The notes: generated by a model not told the origin, from the sequence alone. A stretch of DNA of 64,000 nt from Deltaproteobacteria bacterium (GCA_024280335.1 JAJRQI010000006.1:1-64000), one strand, 5' to 3'. Positions 1-10,100 are shown, counted from the first letter of the stretch. Translations and numbers: made by a program.

Positions 1-1
1 C

Positions 2-1360
2 CCTCGCGGCACCGGCAAGAGTCACCTCTTTCAGCAGGTTTCACCCTATGCCCATCTGATCTCTGGTGGCAAGGCGACCGTGGCCCGTATGTTTGTCCAT
101 ATGGGAACGGGACAGCGTGGGCTGGTCTGTCAGTACGATGTTGTCTGCTTTGATGAAGTCTCCGGTATCTCCTTCGATCAGAAGGACGGGGTCAACATCA
201 TGAAGGGCTACATGGAGTCGGGTGAGTTCAGTCGGGGCAAGGAGAGTATCCGTGCTGATGGCAGCATCGTTTTAGCTGGAAATTTCGATGTCGATGTTGA
301 ACACCAGCAGCGGATCGGGCACCTGCTTGGCCCCATGCCTCCCGAGATGCGGGATGATACGGCCTTTATGGACCGGATTCATGCGTTTTTGCCGGGGTGG
401 GATGTGCCGAAAATCAGCAAGGAGTTGCTGACCGATCATTTTGGACTGGTCAGTGATTTTCTCTCTGAATGCTGGAGTCAACTGCGCAACCAGAGTCGCA
501 TCAGTCAACTGCAGAACCGGGTTTTCTTTGGCGGATCACTCTCCGGCCGAGATACCAATGCAGTCAACAAAACCGTCAGCGGGCTGTTGAAACTCCTCTA
601 TCCGGGGAATATCGAGGTGCCTGAAGAAGACTTGGAGTGGGCAGTACGGATCGCCCTTGAGGCAAGACGCCGGGTGAAAGAGCAGCAGAAACGGATCGGT
701 GCCGCTGAATTTCGCAACACCCACTTCAGTTACGTGATGGGTGCTGAAGGTATCGAAAAGTTTGTTTCGACTCCGGAATTACAGAGTGAGAACAGTATTG
801 GCAGTGATCCTCTCGAACCTGGCCAGGTCTGGACTATCAGTCCGGGCGGCGGTGATGAGCATCCGGGACTGTACCGGATTGAAGTCAATGAAGGACCCGG
901 CACCGGTGTTAAGATCCTCAATAAACCTGTACCGCCTGCATTTAAAGAAAGTATGGGGTACGCGGAACAGAACCTTTATGCCCGGGCACTGCAGCTGGTC
1001 GGCGACAAGGAACCTCGGCAACATGAATTCACTACGCAACTCCGTGCATTCGATGCCTCAAAGTTTGGGGCTAAACTGGGAATGGCGGCACTGGTTGCGT
1101 TGAGTACGGCCTTGCTGAAGAAAAGCGTTCGAGGTGGGCTTATTATCGTCGGAGAGATTAACCTCGGGGGCTCGATTGAGCCAGTCCATAATCCGGTGCC
1201 GATTGCAGAAATTGCCGTTGAAAAAGGAGCAACAGCATTGCTCATGCCGGTGGCTTGTCGGCGGCAGCTGTTTGACCTTTCAGATGATATGGCAACTAAG
1301 ATCGATATTCAGTTTTACTCAGATGCTAAGGATGCGTTGTTGAAGGCAATGGTGGAGTAG
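2..1360 (+). CDS. brxL: BREX protein BrxL, Lon-like AAA+ ATPase (5' truncated by window edge)
   Basis: The reading frame is open from base 2, so the gene starts outside the window; 452 C-terminal residues are visible. The first residues contain a Walker A motif (PRGTGKSH), followed by a Walker B-like CFDEVSG. The last 110 residues look like a Lon protease-type domain (VGEINLGGSIEPVHNPVPI resembles the Lon core GEI.L.G.V.P). The residues where Lon carries its catalytic serine read FGAKLGMAAL and show no obvious serine. BrxL belongs to BREX phage-defence systems, where it is a hexameric, DNA-associated AAA+ factor needed for phage exclusion in type I systems. The remaining BREX genes would be upstream of the window. 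It is followed by a decayed integrase and a tRNA gene, so it lies at the end of an island. Confidence 0.88.
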   Translation, partial: PRGTGKSHLFQQVSPYAHLISGGKATVARMFVHMGTGQRGLVCQYDVVCFDEVSGISFDQKDGVNIMKGYMESGEFSRGKESIRADGSIVLAGNFDVDVEHQQRIGHLLGPMPPEMRDDTAFMDRIHAFLPGWDVPKISKELLTDHFGLVSDFLSECWSQLRNQSRISQLQNRVFFGGSLSGRDTNAVNKTVSGLLKLLYPGNIEVPEEDLEWAVRIALEARRRVKEQQKRIGAAEFRNTHFSYVMGAEGIEKFVSTPELQSENSIGSDPLEPGQVWTISPGGGDEHPGLYRIEVNEGPGTGVKILNKPVPPAFKESMGYAEQNLYARALQLVGDKEPRQHEFTTQLRAFDASKFGAKLGMAALVALSTALLKKSVRGGLIIVGEINLGGSIEPVHNPVPIAEIAVEKGATALLMPVACRRQLFDLSDDMATKIDIQFYSDAKDALLKAMVE

Positions 1361-1537
1361 GTTTTCGTTGCCGATCAGGGTCTGTAGTTAAAAGGTTGAG
1401 TGGTTTAACGGTTCAAGATTGGGGTACAAATGGGGGTAGTGGTATGCATGATTTATTTATTATATATGTGATTGTAGTAGTTTAGGTTGTTAGTTTGATG
1501 GACGCCACCCCATTTGAAAAAAGAGTTTGCGCCTGTC

Positions 1538-2140
1538 TCACATCCTTCCAGAACGCCTCTCCGCACCGCCGATCCTCTCACCATAGCGAAGCGCCTGAGA
1601 AATGATCGTCCTGACCCTGTGTGCAGAGTAGATGACTTCACGCTTCTCCATGGGACGTAAAACTTTTTCAAGCAGCAGTTGGGGGGTAATGAGTGAAACC
1701 GGAACATTGCCGATTGCAGGGAGAATGTCATGTTTCAGGCAGCGTTCTATCCGGTTGCGGGTAATGTCTGCTAGGTCGATTCGTTTCGAGAGCCATTCTT
1801 CTGCGACAGATCGGAAGGTGTTCTTTTGCTGATTTGCCTTTTTAGCTTTTTCCATCTTACGGGCCAGCGAGGGATCTATGCCCTTGGCAATCAATTCTCT
1901 AGCCTCTGAGCGCTGCTTGCGTGCGTCAGACAGAGAAATATCCGGGTAGATGCCAAAAGATATCAGCTTCTCTTTGTCGTTTATGCGATATTTGAAACGC
2001 CATCCAGCATTGCCTGATTTATCTACGAGCAGGAACAGGCCGCCTCCGTCAAAGCTCTTGACGGTTTTACTCTCGGTCTTGGCTGTTCTTATTGCTTTTT
2101 TGATCGACAGATCATTGAGGGGAAGGGTTCTACGTGCCAT
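1538..2140 (-). pseudogene. P4-type tyrosine recombinase (integrase), truncated remnant
   Basis: The 200-residue product begins MARRTLPLNDLSIKKAI and has the DUF4102 arm-binding domain of P4-like integrases (about residues 1-90, with FGIYPDISLSDARKQR), then the core-binding SAM-like domain (about 100-185, ending VRTIISQALRY). The frame stops soon after that point, and no R...H-x-x-R...Y catalytic domain is found in any frame to its left. The C-terminal half has therefore been deleted. The gene points away from the adjacent tRNA-Leu(GAG) and lies beside its 3' end, the usual arrangement for an island integrated at a tRNA. It is probably inactive, so the island could only be mobilised by an integrase supplied in trans. 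Confidence 0.85.
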
Positions 2141-2151
2141 GACTGCACCTT

Positions 2152-2204
2152 TAGGGGTAGAAGTTTTGTCGCGTAGGGGTAGCTACCCCAAAAAGTACCC
2201 CTAA
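2152..2204. repeat. Cluster of GGGGTA motifs next to the integrase, possible arm-type sites
   Basis: The motif GGGGTA occurs repeatedly in both orientations just upstream of the integrase start: near 2153, then an inverted pair around 2175-2189, then an inverted copy near 2195-2202. Two more copies lie on the far side of the integrase remnant at 1421-1439. Clustered short repeats between a P4-type integrase and its tRNA target are expected for integrase arm-binding sites. That function is inferred. Confidence 0.4.
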
Positions 2205-2258
2205 ATTATGTGGCTGTCAATGAATGTACTGGGATGATAGTGGACAGTAGATAAAGAA

Positions 2259-2282
2259 AAAGCCCGCTGGTAGGCGGGCTTT
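2259..2282 (-). terminator. Rho-independent terminator after tRNA-Leu
   Basis: Read on the minus strand, an AGCCCGC/GCGGGCT hairpin is followed by a T-rich run (TTTTTCTTT). It lies about 35 bp downstream of the tRNA 3' end and would end the glgP-secG-tRNA transcript. Confidence 0.75.
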
Positions 2283-2315
2283 GCGGACCTTAATGGACGA
2301 TCCTGATTATTCAAT

Positions 2316-2402
2316 TGGTGCCGAAGGCGAGACTCGAACTCGCACGTCCTTTCGAACACACGCCCCTCAAGCGTGCGTGTCTACCAATTCCACCACTCCG
2401 GC
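2316..2402 (-). tRNA. tRNA-Leu (anticodon GAG)
   Basis: The minus-strand sequence folds as a class II (long variable arm) tRNA. The acceptor arms GCCGGAG and CTTCGGC pair over 7 bp, the anticodon loop is CTTGAGG (anticodon GAG), the T-loop is GTTCGAGTC-like, and CCA is encoded at 2318-2316. It lies 60 bp after secG on the same strand. Its 3' end faces the integrase remnant and BREX gene, marking it as the probable island attachment site. Confidence 0.95.
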
Positions 2403-2464
2403 GAAGGGTTGTACTTATACTGAATTGCTTAAAGCACTGTCAACCTAATAATCGGCGGGACTTG

Positions 2465-2815
2465 TTACTTTTTTTCAGCCGGAACCGCAGCTGCCGGGGG
2501 GTCGGTCGAGGCGGGCGGCGCTACCGGTTCCTGGGCTGATTGTGCTGGTGCGCTAACGGCGCTGGGCATAACTGTTTGTGACTCCGGGGAGCCATAGAAA
2601 TATGCCAGACTCAAGCTGGTGAGCATAAAGATAACTGCAGCGCCGGCGGTTACTTTGCCCATAAAGCTGCCACCGCCGGATGCTCCAAAGATGGTCTGGC
2701 TGGAGCCGGCGCCAAAAGATGCTCCTGCTTCAGCTCCTTTACCCATTTGCAGCAGAACAATAACGATCAATGCAATGCAAACGAAGACATGCAAAGAAAT
2801 AAGAAATGCTGTCAT
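2465..2815 (-). CDS. secG: Preprotein translocase subunit SecG
   Basis: A 116-residue inner-membrane protein with two transmembrane segments (about residues 4-24 and 55-75). Between them is the conserved SecG loop (QMGKGAEAGASFGAGSSQTIFG), shown by LLQMGKGAE and the glycine/serine-rich stretch. The C-terminal 40 residues are a low-complexity Ala/Pro tail, longer than in E. coli. SecG stabilises the SecYE channel and aids SecA-driven export. A GGAG ribosome site lies about 10 bp before the ATG. The gene sits between a glucan phosphorylase and tRNA-Leu on the same strand. In Geobacter relatives secG usually follows tpiA, so the glgP neighbour here is a local variation (family knowledge). Confidence 0.95.
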   Translation of the reverse strand: MTAFLISLHVFVCIALIVIVLLQMGKGAEAGASFGAGSSQTIFGASGGGSFMGKVTAGAAVIFMLTSLSLAYFYGSPESQTVMPSAVSAPAQSAQEPVAPPASTDPPAAAVPAEKK

Positions 2816-2919
2816 GCGTAGTAATCTCCTTTATGATTTGAATCAGAACCGCAGCAAATTAGCATAGATTATCTGGATTGGAAAGCTAAAACCACCGGGC
2901 CGGATAGCCGCCGATTTTT

Positions 2920-4632
2920 TTAATGGATGTAGGCGTCGGTTACGTAGCGTCTCATCATGACATGGGTGTTGAAATAGTAGGCATTTTTCCCGATGGCGTT
3001 CTTCATTACCTGGACCCAGCCTTTTCGGTCATTAAAATAGAGTGGCAGGATGACCTTTTCCAGCTTGCGATACATATCTTCTAAATCCTCATTGGCTCTG
3101 CCGACTTCCTGATCGATCTCTGCCGGGGGCGGACCGATAGACCAGCCGGTGACCCCTTCGATGTGCCCTTCGATCCACCAGCCGTCAAGAACACTGAAGT
3201 TCGGCACCCCGTTCAACGCGGCCTTCATGCCGCTGGTGCCGGACGCTTCCAGCGGACGCATCGGATTGTTCAGCCAGATGTCGACCCCTGGGATAAAACG
3301 GGAAGCGGTATCCATGTTGTAATTTTCCAGGTAGACCAGTTCGATTTTGCCGCGCAGTTTATCCGCCTGCTGGATGATCCGTTGGATGACCTGTTTGCCA
3401 CCTTCATCTCTCGGATGGGCTTTGCCGCCGAAGACAAATTGTAATTTCCCCGCGCCGATCTTCAGCAGCCGTTCAAGGTTGCTGAAGATCAGATCGCCCC
3501 TTTTGTAGGTTGCAGCACGCCGGGCAAAGCCGATGGTTAAGAGTTCCGGATCGAGGGTTTTCCCCGTTTGCTCTTTGACATATTGAAAAAAAAGTGCCTT
3601 GGCTCCGCAATGTGAGTCCCAGACCGCATCATCCGGGATATTATCGACTCGCACCAATAATTCAGGTTCATTTGCCCAGCCCGGCAGATATTTGTCGAAG
3701 AGGGTGACAAAAAAGGGTGAGCACCAGGTAAAGGGGTGAATGCCGTTGGTGATCGCGTGGATTTCAAATCCGGGGAATAGATTTTGCGAGATCTCTCCGT
3801 GACGTTTGGCGACCCCATTGATGAAGTTGCTCAGGTTCAGAGCCAGCAGAGTCATGTTTAGCTCTTCTTGCCCGGTAAGCTCTTTCAAGAGCTTGATAGG
3901 CACTTCCGGCGGCAGGATTCGCTCTGCCATAGCGTAAGGAAAGCGATCATGGCCAGCAGCAACCGGTGTGTGGGTGGTAAATACGCATTGTTCCATAACC
4001 CGATGCGTGTCCCAGGAGCTTCTTTCATCCCAGGTGTCTTCAACCGGGATTCGGGCGTTGTTTAGAAGTTCTGTCGTCAAGAGGCTGGCATGTCCCTCGT
4101 TTAAATGATATTTTTTAATGGTGAAGTTCAGGGCCCTTAGAATTCTGGCGCCGCCGATGCCGAGAATGATCTCCTGCTTGAGGCGCATTTCAAGACCTCC
4201 GCCGTACAGATGATCGGTCAGGCTGCAATCATCAGGATGATTTCCGGGGATATCAGTGTCGAGGAAAAGGACCGGCAATTCACCGCCGGTCGGACTTTTT
4301 AAGTTGTAAAGCCAGGCCTGAATCTTGACATCACGCCCTTCAATCGTGACCAGGGTCCTGGTCGGCAGCAATTGCATGTGCTTTTCCGGCAGCCAATTGA
4401 CATCTTTTTCCAGCTGCCAGCCATCGGCGGTAAAATGCTGTTCAAAATAACCCTTGCGATGCAGCAAAGTCACGGCGATCATCGGAATCTTCAGGTCGGC
4501 AGCACTCTTGATCGTGTCCCCGGCCAGCACGCCAAGCCCACCACTATAAGTCGGAATTTCCGCTTTGAGGCCGATCTCCATAGAAAAATAGGCAATACGC
4601 TGATCTTGAATGAATCTTTTCCAACCTTCCAT
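2920..4632 (-). CDS. glgP: Alpha-glucan phosphorylase (GT35, short form)
   Basis: The 570-residue protein starts IAYFSMEIGLKAEIPTYSGGLG, matching the N-terminus of the short glycogen/maltodextrin phosphorylase family. The pyridoxal-phosphate lysine is near residue 470 in the conserved EASGTSGMKAALNG segment. FGGKAHPRDEGGK and GFARRAATYKR are further family blocks. It cleaves alpha-1,4-glucans with phosphate to give glucose-1-phosphate in the cytoplasm. At 570 residues it matches the short alpha-glucan phosphorylase type rather than the 800-residue E. coli enzyme. An AGGAGAA site precedes the ATG. No other glycogen genes are nearby. It is divergent from the ExeA-like gene, with a 160-bp shared upstream region. 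Confidence 0.92.
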   Translation of the reverse strand: MEGWKRFIQDQRIAYFSMEIGLKAEIPTYSGGLGVLAGDTIKSAADLKIPMIAVTLLHRKGYFEQHFTADGWQLEKDVNWLPEKHMQLLPTRTLVTIEGRDVKIQAWLYNLKSPTGGELPVLFLDTDIPGNHPDDCSLTDHLYGGGLEMRLKQEIILGIGGARILRALNFTIKKYHLNEGHASLLTTELLNNARIPVEDTWDERSSWDTHRVMEQCVFTTHTPVAAGHDRFPYAMAERILPPEVPIKLLKELTGQEELNMTLLALNLSNFINGVAKRHGEISQNLFPGFEIHAITNGIHPFTWCSPFFVTLFDKYLPGWANEPELLVRVDNIPDDAVWDSHCGAKALFFQYVKEQTGKTLDPELLTIGFARRAATYKRGDLIFSNLERLLKIGAGKLQFVFGGKAHPRDEGGKQVIQRIIQQADKLRGKIELVYLENYNMDTASRFIPGVDIWLNNPMRPLEASGTSGMKAALNGVPNFSVLDGWWIEGHIEGVTGWSIGPPPAEIDQEVGRANEDLEDMYRKLEKVILPLYFNDRKGWVQVMKNAIGKNAYYFNTHVMMRRYVTDAYIH

Positions 4633-4792
4633 CGGCAGCTTCTCCTGGTCGATTGTAACTATCCGTTGCCATGAAGAGATTTCAGTCTAGCAGAGCAGTC
4701 TGAATCGTCTATCGATTTTGTGCTTGAAAAACAGCCGGTGCTGTGAAACGTTAGAAGAAATAATATGAACCATCTAATTCCAGGGTTTCCGC

Positions 4793-6475
4793 ATGTATTT
4801 AAAGCAGTTCGGTCTCAACGAAAAACCATTTCATATCACTCCGAACCCTCGCTTCATCTTTCTCAGTAAAAACCATAAAGAAGCATTCGCGCACCTGCTT
4901 TACGGTATTCAACAACGGGTCGGTTTTCTCTCGCTGACCGGCGAGGTCGGGACTGGAAAAACTACTGTTTTACGCACACTTCTGCAGCAACTTGAAGAAT
5001 CTGAATACAGGGTTGCGTTGGTTTTTAATCCCTGCCTGACGGATATAGAGCTACTGCAGAGTATTCATCGCGAGTTCGACATTAAGTTTGACGCAGAGCA
5101 GTTAAATCTGGTCAGCCTGCATGACTCTTTAAACAAGTTTCTGCTGACCCAGCGCGAGGCCGGCAAAACCGTTGTCCTGGTTGTCGATGAAGCGCAAAAC
5201 CTGGATCCTTCGGTTCTGGAGCAGTTGCGTTTATTATCCAACCTGGAAACCGAGACAGAAAAATTAATCCAGATGGTGCTGGTCGGGCAGCCGGAGTTGG
5301 ATGAACTTTTTACTCGGCATGATTTACGCCAATTACGCCAGCGTCTGGCCGTTCGCTATCAACTTGCGCCGATGGACAGTGAAGATACCTGTCGCTATAT
5401 TCAGCATCGCGTGCGCATTGCCGGCTGGCAAAATGGGACGCTGTTTACCGACAAAGCACTTGAACGGGTTTATCGGAGTACCGGCGGCACCCCAAGGCTG
5501 ATCAACATTCTCTGCGACCGGGCGATGCTGGTCGCATACAGCCATGATGCGCGCTCGGTCACTCATCAGGATATTGCCGCTGCCCAAAAAGAGCTGGGGA
5601 ATAAAGAGCTGCGTGTTCGCAGTAAACTTTTGCCGGTGGTTGCCTTTGTCACCCTCGCTTTTGTCGCCGGATTTGCTGGTAGCCAGTTCTTAAATTATCT
5701 GCAGGCACAGAATAAACGAATCTGGATTTCACATTCTCAGGTAGAAACTTTGCCGGAACCGACAATTTCGGCGGCTGCTCCTGTGGCTCAGGTTCAGGCG
5801 GCGGTGCAAACACCAGTCTCCGGCGAAAGAATCCAGCAGCTGCAACAGGCGATTGCTGATCTTTCAATCGATCAAACGGTAACTCAGGCCTATCGGGCCA
5901 CAGCTGTACTCTGGAATCAGCGTCCAAAGCAACTTCCGGCAATCCACAATCGTTACGCATTAAAAAGCGCCTTGAAAAATATCGGTTTCAATACCGTCGA
6001 TTTTCAAGGAAATTTCGCTGGCCTGGCGGCCATGAATGCTCCGTCAATTCTGGAGATTATCCTGCCGAACGTAGATGGAAAACGTTTTCTGGCCTTAGTC
6101 GAAGTGCTTGATGATCAGGTACGTACGGTTCCGGCAATAACCACTAGCGGTTGGTTAACCACGCAGGAACTACAGCTGATCTGGTTTGGCCGAGCGACTT
6201 TACCCTATATCAACTTCGAAAAAATCCGCATGGTTGATCGTCCGGATCAAACCGGCTCTGACATCGTAAAGGTTCAACGTCTGCTACAGCAAGTCGATAC
6301 CGGCAAGCCGTTGGACAGTGGCATCTACGATCGACAAACGATTGAAGCCGTCACCCGTTTTCAGATTAACCATCAGCTGGCTCCCGACGGGCGGGTCGGG
6401 CCTCAGACGCTGTTTTGGCTTTACAAAGAGTCCGGCAGGGAGATGCCGCAGCTAGAGTCGGGAGGAGCGTCATGA
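4793..6475 (+). CDS. ExeA/GspA-type AAA+ ATPase with peptidoglycan-binding domain
   Basis: The 560-residue protein has a Walker A motif GEVGTGKTT at about residues 50-58, Walker B VVLVVDEAQ at about 128-136, and the ExeA signature opening (FGLNEKPFHITPNP). A single transmembrane segment (about 283-303) is followed by a periplasmic part with a C39-like region (about 380-480) and a PG_binding_1 repeat (about 490-545, GIYDRQTIEAVTRFQ). In Aeromonas, ExeA and ExeB work together at the peptidoglycan to let the type II secretin assemble. The next gene is a GspB homologue that overlaps by 4 bp, supporting the same role. No other type II secretion genes lie nearby, so the partner secretin must be encoded elsewhere. 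It could alternatively serve a MshM-like pilus system. Confidence 0.85.
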   Translation: MYLKQFGLNEKPFHITPNPRFIFLSKNHKEAFAHLLYGIQQRVGFLSLTGEVGTGKTTVLRTLLQQLEESEYRVALVFNPCLTDIELLQSIHREFDIKFDAEQLNLVSLHDSLNKFLLTQREAGKTVVLVVDEAQNLDPSVLEQLRLLSNLETETEKLIQMVLVGQPELDELFTRHDLRQLRQRLAVRYQLAPMDSEDTCRYIQHRVRIAGWQNGTLFTDKALERVYRSTGGTPRLINILCDRAMLVAYSHDARSVTHQDIAAAQKELGNKELRVRSKLLPVVAFVTLAFVAGFAGSQFLNYLQAQNKRIWISHSQVETLPEPTISAAAPVAQVQAAVQTPVSGERIQQLQQAIADLSIDQTVTQAYRATAVLWNQRPKQLPAIHNRYALKSALKNIGFNTVDFQGNFAGLAAMNAPSILEIILPNVDGKRFLALVEVLDDQVRTVPAITTSGWLTTQELQLIWFGRATLPYINFEKIRMVDRPDQTGSDIVKVQRLLQQVDTGKPLDSGIYDRQTIEAVTRFQINHQLAPDGRVGPQTLFWLYKESGREMPQLESGGAS

Positions 6476-7092
6476 GTTCAATCCTCAAGGCTTTGCGCAA
6501 GCTGGAAGATGAAAAATCAGACCTGGGGGAGGGGAGTGTCGACCTCGCCCGGGATATTCTCAAACGTTCATATGAGGAACGTCGTTCCCGTTCAATCTGG
6601 GGGATTGTCGCCCCCTTTGCCGCAGCTCTGTTGCTGGTTGGCGGCTGGTGGCTGTTTTCTCCGAATGAAGAAGCGCGTCAACAAAAAGTGCTGGCGGTGC
6701 AACCGGCAGAACAAACTATTCCGGCCGTGCCGATTGTCGACAATGCTCTACAGCCGCAGCTTCAACCGGTTGTCGTTATGCCGAGCCGCCCGGCTGAAAC
6801 CGCTAAAAAACAAACGACAACCAGCGTTGAACAAAACCCTTCAGTCGCAGCAGAAGAACAACCAGACCTTCCCAATGCTGCCGTTGCTACGTCGATCGTC
6901 ATCCCGGATCTGGTCATCGAAGAGATCGTTTTTGTCGCTGACCCCAGTGCGCGCCTTGCTGTAATAAATGATCTGCCGGTTATGCAAGGAACCGATATTG
7001 AGGGTGCCCGGGTCGTTGAAATTTTGTCAGACAGGGTACGTTTTGAATTTCAGGGAGTTCGGTTTGATAAGTTCAAGAAGCAGAACAACTGA
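6472..7092 (+). CDS. GspB/ExeB-like secretion accessory protein
   Basis: The start chosen is the ATG at 6472, which overlaps the upstream stop (ATGA) and follows a GGGAGGAG site. This gives 206 residues beginning MSSILKALRKLEDEK, the typical GspB N-terminus. A transmembrane segment lies at about residues 43-60, followed by a Pro/Gln-rich periplasmic linker. The C-terminal GspB domain spans about 145-205 (LAVINDLPVMQGTDIEGARV). GspB pairs with GspA/ExeA to position the type II secretin. The 4-bp overlap with the ExeA-like gene implies translational coupling and a joint complex. The equivalent pair in Geobacter-like genomes is often away from the main gsp operon (family knowledge). Confidence 0.82.
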   Translation: MSSILKALRKLEDEKSDLGEGSVDLARDILKRSYEERRSRSIWGIVAPFAAALLLVGGWWLFSPNEEARQQKVLAVQPAEQTIPAVPIVDNALQPQLQPVVVMPSRPAETAKKQTTTSVEQNPSVAAEEQPDLPNAAVATSIVIPDLVIEEIVFVADPSARLAVINDLPVMQGTDIEGARVVEILSDRVRFEFQGVRFDKFKKQNN

Positions 7093-7141
7093 GTTCTCTC
7101 TTCATGAAAATCTTGATGCAGCGCTTGCCTGAGTTGACAAA

Positions 7142-10100
7142 ATGAGGACAACTTACAGCCTGAAGGATGCACTTACTTGGCGATTTATCGCTGTGGCTGT
7201 GCTGCCGCTATTGATTGTCAGTTTTGTTTTCTTTGACTATTTCTCCCGCGAAACGGAACAGCGGCTAAAGCGGGAAAACTTCTCCCTTGCCGAGGCATTT
7301 GCTTCGCAGGTTGCCCTGGAACTTCGTGAGCCTTACCTGCTGATCCGTCAACTCCCTGATTTCATTAATCACCCTGCGATCAAGTCGGCAGACTACAGCG
7401 GTCTGTTGAAGAAACTTGTCCGTGACAACAGCATCTTCCAGTCGGTCTGGATGTTGGATGAAAACCAGCATGTCCTGGCCAGCAGTTTCTCCCGGCAGAG
7501 CCAGGAGAACTCAGATGAACTTCTGGCTGCGGACTTTTCGCAATTGCCATTTTTGCAAACCATCCAGAAAGCCAAAGGGGTCTTCTGGTCGCCGGCATTT
7601 CTCTCCAAAACTTCTGCTGAAATTTCTCTGGCAGTCGCTTATCAGGCTGACAGCTATTGCTTGTTCGGCAAACTCAATACCGCCCAACTTCGGCAACAAC
7701 TCTCCAGGCAGATCAAAGATCGAACCTACCACTTGGCATTACTCGATCAGCAGGGGAAAGCGGTTCTGCAGGTTCCACAAAAGCAAGGCCGCGAACTGCT
7801 CAATTTTGCCGAAGTTTCCCCCGTGAAGTCGGCATTGGCAAAGAATCCGCACACCTCCCGCTATTCTTTCGCCGGACGAAACTATATCGGCGCCGCTGTC
7901 AAGGTTCCGAACATGGAATGGTACGTTTTGTTCGGCCAGGAAGATGTTGCTTTAACGGCTGCGATCTGGCGCTTGCGGATAATTTTTCTGCTCGGTTGCC
8001 TGGCGTCAATCTTCTTTGCCAGTCTTTTGGCGCGTACGCTGTCCATAAAAATTGTTCGGCCGATCTCCGAGCTGATTATCAGCACCAAATCATTCAGTGA
8101 AGGGGATTATCGCCATCCGCTACCATACGGGAATCATCGTGAAATTGATGAACTCTCCGAAGGGTTTCGACGGATGCGATTGGCGATTGATGAACGGGAA
8201 CAGGAACTTTGGAAAAATCGCGAATATTTTCATCGGTTGTTCAATGGGATTACTGACGCTATCTTCATTTCCAACCGCTTGCCGAACGGCAAGCCGGGGA
8301 AGTTTTCCGAGGTCAACAATGTCGCCTGCCGTTTGCTCGGCTACAGTCGCGAGGAGTTGTTGAAATTGTCCCCCTATGAGACCAATCAGATCAGTCAGGA
8401 GGCACCGGACGATTTTCAACTGATTCTGGATGAGATTTCAAATAGTGGGCGGACCCTGTTCAAGTCCCATTTACGCTGTAAAAACGGTGAACTGATTCCG
8501 GTTGAAATCGGCAGCCAACTATTTGAACTGGCAGGGAAAAGGGTGTATTTTTCCGTCGCACGAGATATTACTTTGCGAGAAAAATATGAATCATCGATTC
8601 AAACCCTGGTCCGCAGTACGGTCGGGTTGACCGGTCAGGCTTGCCTGGACGAAATAACCTGCAACCTCTGTCAATGGTTAGGTGCGGACGGCGCCAGCAT
8701 CAGCCTTTTTCAAAACGATTATCTGGATGTGCAAGCCTGTTGTTTCAACGAACGCAGGATCGGCAGATTTTGCCTGCCGATCAGTGATACGCCCTACGTC
8801 GAGATTCTCGACGGGGAATACCGGTTCCTGACGGAAAATGTCGCCGTTGATTATCCTGCGGTCAATGGTGCCGGTCTGCCGGAAATTGACAGCTTTATCG
8901 GTATGCCGATGCTCGGCCATGAAGGGCAGGTTATCGGCGCCATCAGCGTTTTTTCCCGCGAGTCGATACAGGCGGTTCCGCATATTGAAGAACTGCTTTC
9001 GGTCATTGCTTCACGTGCTGCAACCGAATGTGAACGGATGCATTACGTGCGTGAACTCTCGCACCGTGAGGAGATGCTGCGCACCCTGTTCAATTCTACC
9101 GCTGAGGCGATCGTCGGCATCGACCTGCAGGGCACCTGTACTTTTTGCAACCCGGCCAGCCTGAGAATTCTGGGTTACGCCGACGAGACAGAGTTGATCG
9201 GCCGGCGTTTTCACCGTTTGGTTCAGTATTTTCCAGAGGTCAATTCGGATCCAGAAGATGAACCTTGCCCATTTATGGCGACGATTCTGCAAAACCAAAA
9301 AAATATCGCCGCTGATGCCAGCTTGGCGCATAACGACGGGCACAGTATTCCGGTCGAGTTCTGGGGGCATCCGATGTTTCAAGAGGGTGAACTGGTGGGC
9401 GGTGTCGTGACCTTTATCGATATCTCACGACGGCGGGTTCTGGAAAAGCAGTTGCAGCAATCCCAGCGGATGGAAGCGATCGGCACTCTGACAGGAGGGA
9501 TCGCACATGATTTTAACAACATCCTGACGGTTATTACCGGTTACGCCGGTTTGTTGCAGGCCGAATGTAAAGAGGACAAAAAACTGCTGTCAAAAGCGAA
9601 TAAAATCGCCGAGGCCGCAGACCGCGGCTCTAAATTGACTCACGGGTTGCTGGCCTACAGCCGCAAGAAAAATGAGCCGTCGACACCGGTCGATTTAAAC
9701 CAGCTGGTCATCAAGGTCCAGGATCTGTTCGGTAAAGTTATCGGCGAACGAATTCAGAAACAGATCACCCTGTCGAATCAGCAGCTGGTGGTGCTGGCCG
9801 ACACCTCGCAGCTGGAACAGGTGCTGGTCAATCTGGCGACCAATGCTCGTGATGCGATGTTGGATGGCGGCATCCTCAGCATGAAGACCATGCCGACGGT
9901 CATCGACAAGGATTTCTGTCGTATGCATGGTTACGGCGAGCCGGGTGAATATGCGCAGATTATAGTTGAAGATACCGGCAGCGGGATGTCCAAGGATGTT
10001 CAGCAGAAGATTTTCGACCCCTTCTATACCACCAAAGATACCGGCAAAGGGACGGGTCTGGGACTGGCGATCGCCTGGGGGATTGTCAAACAGCATAAAG

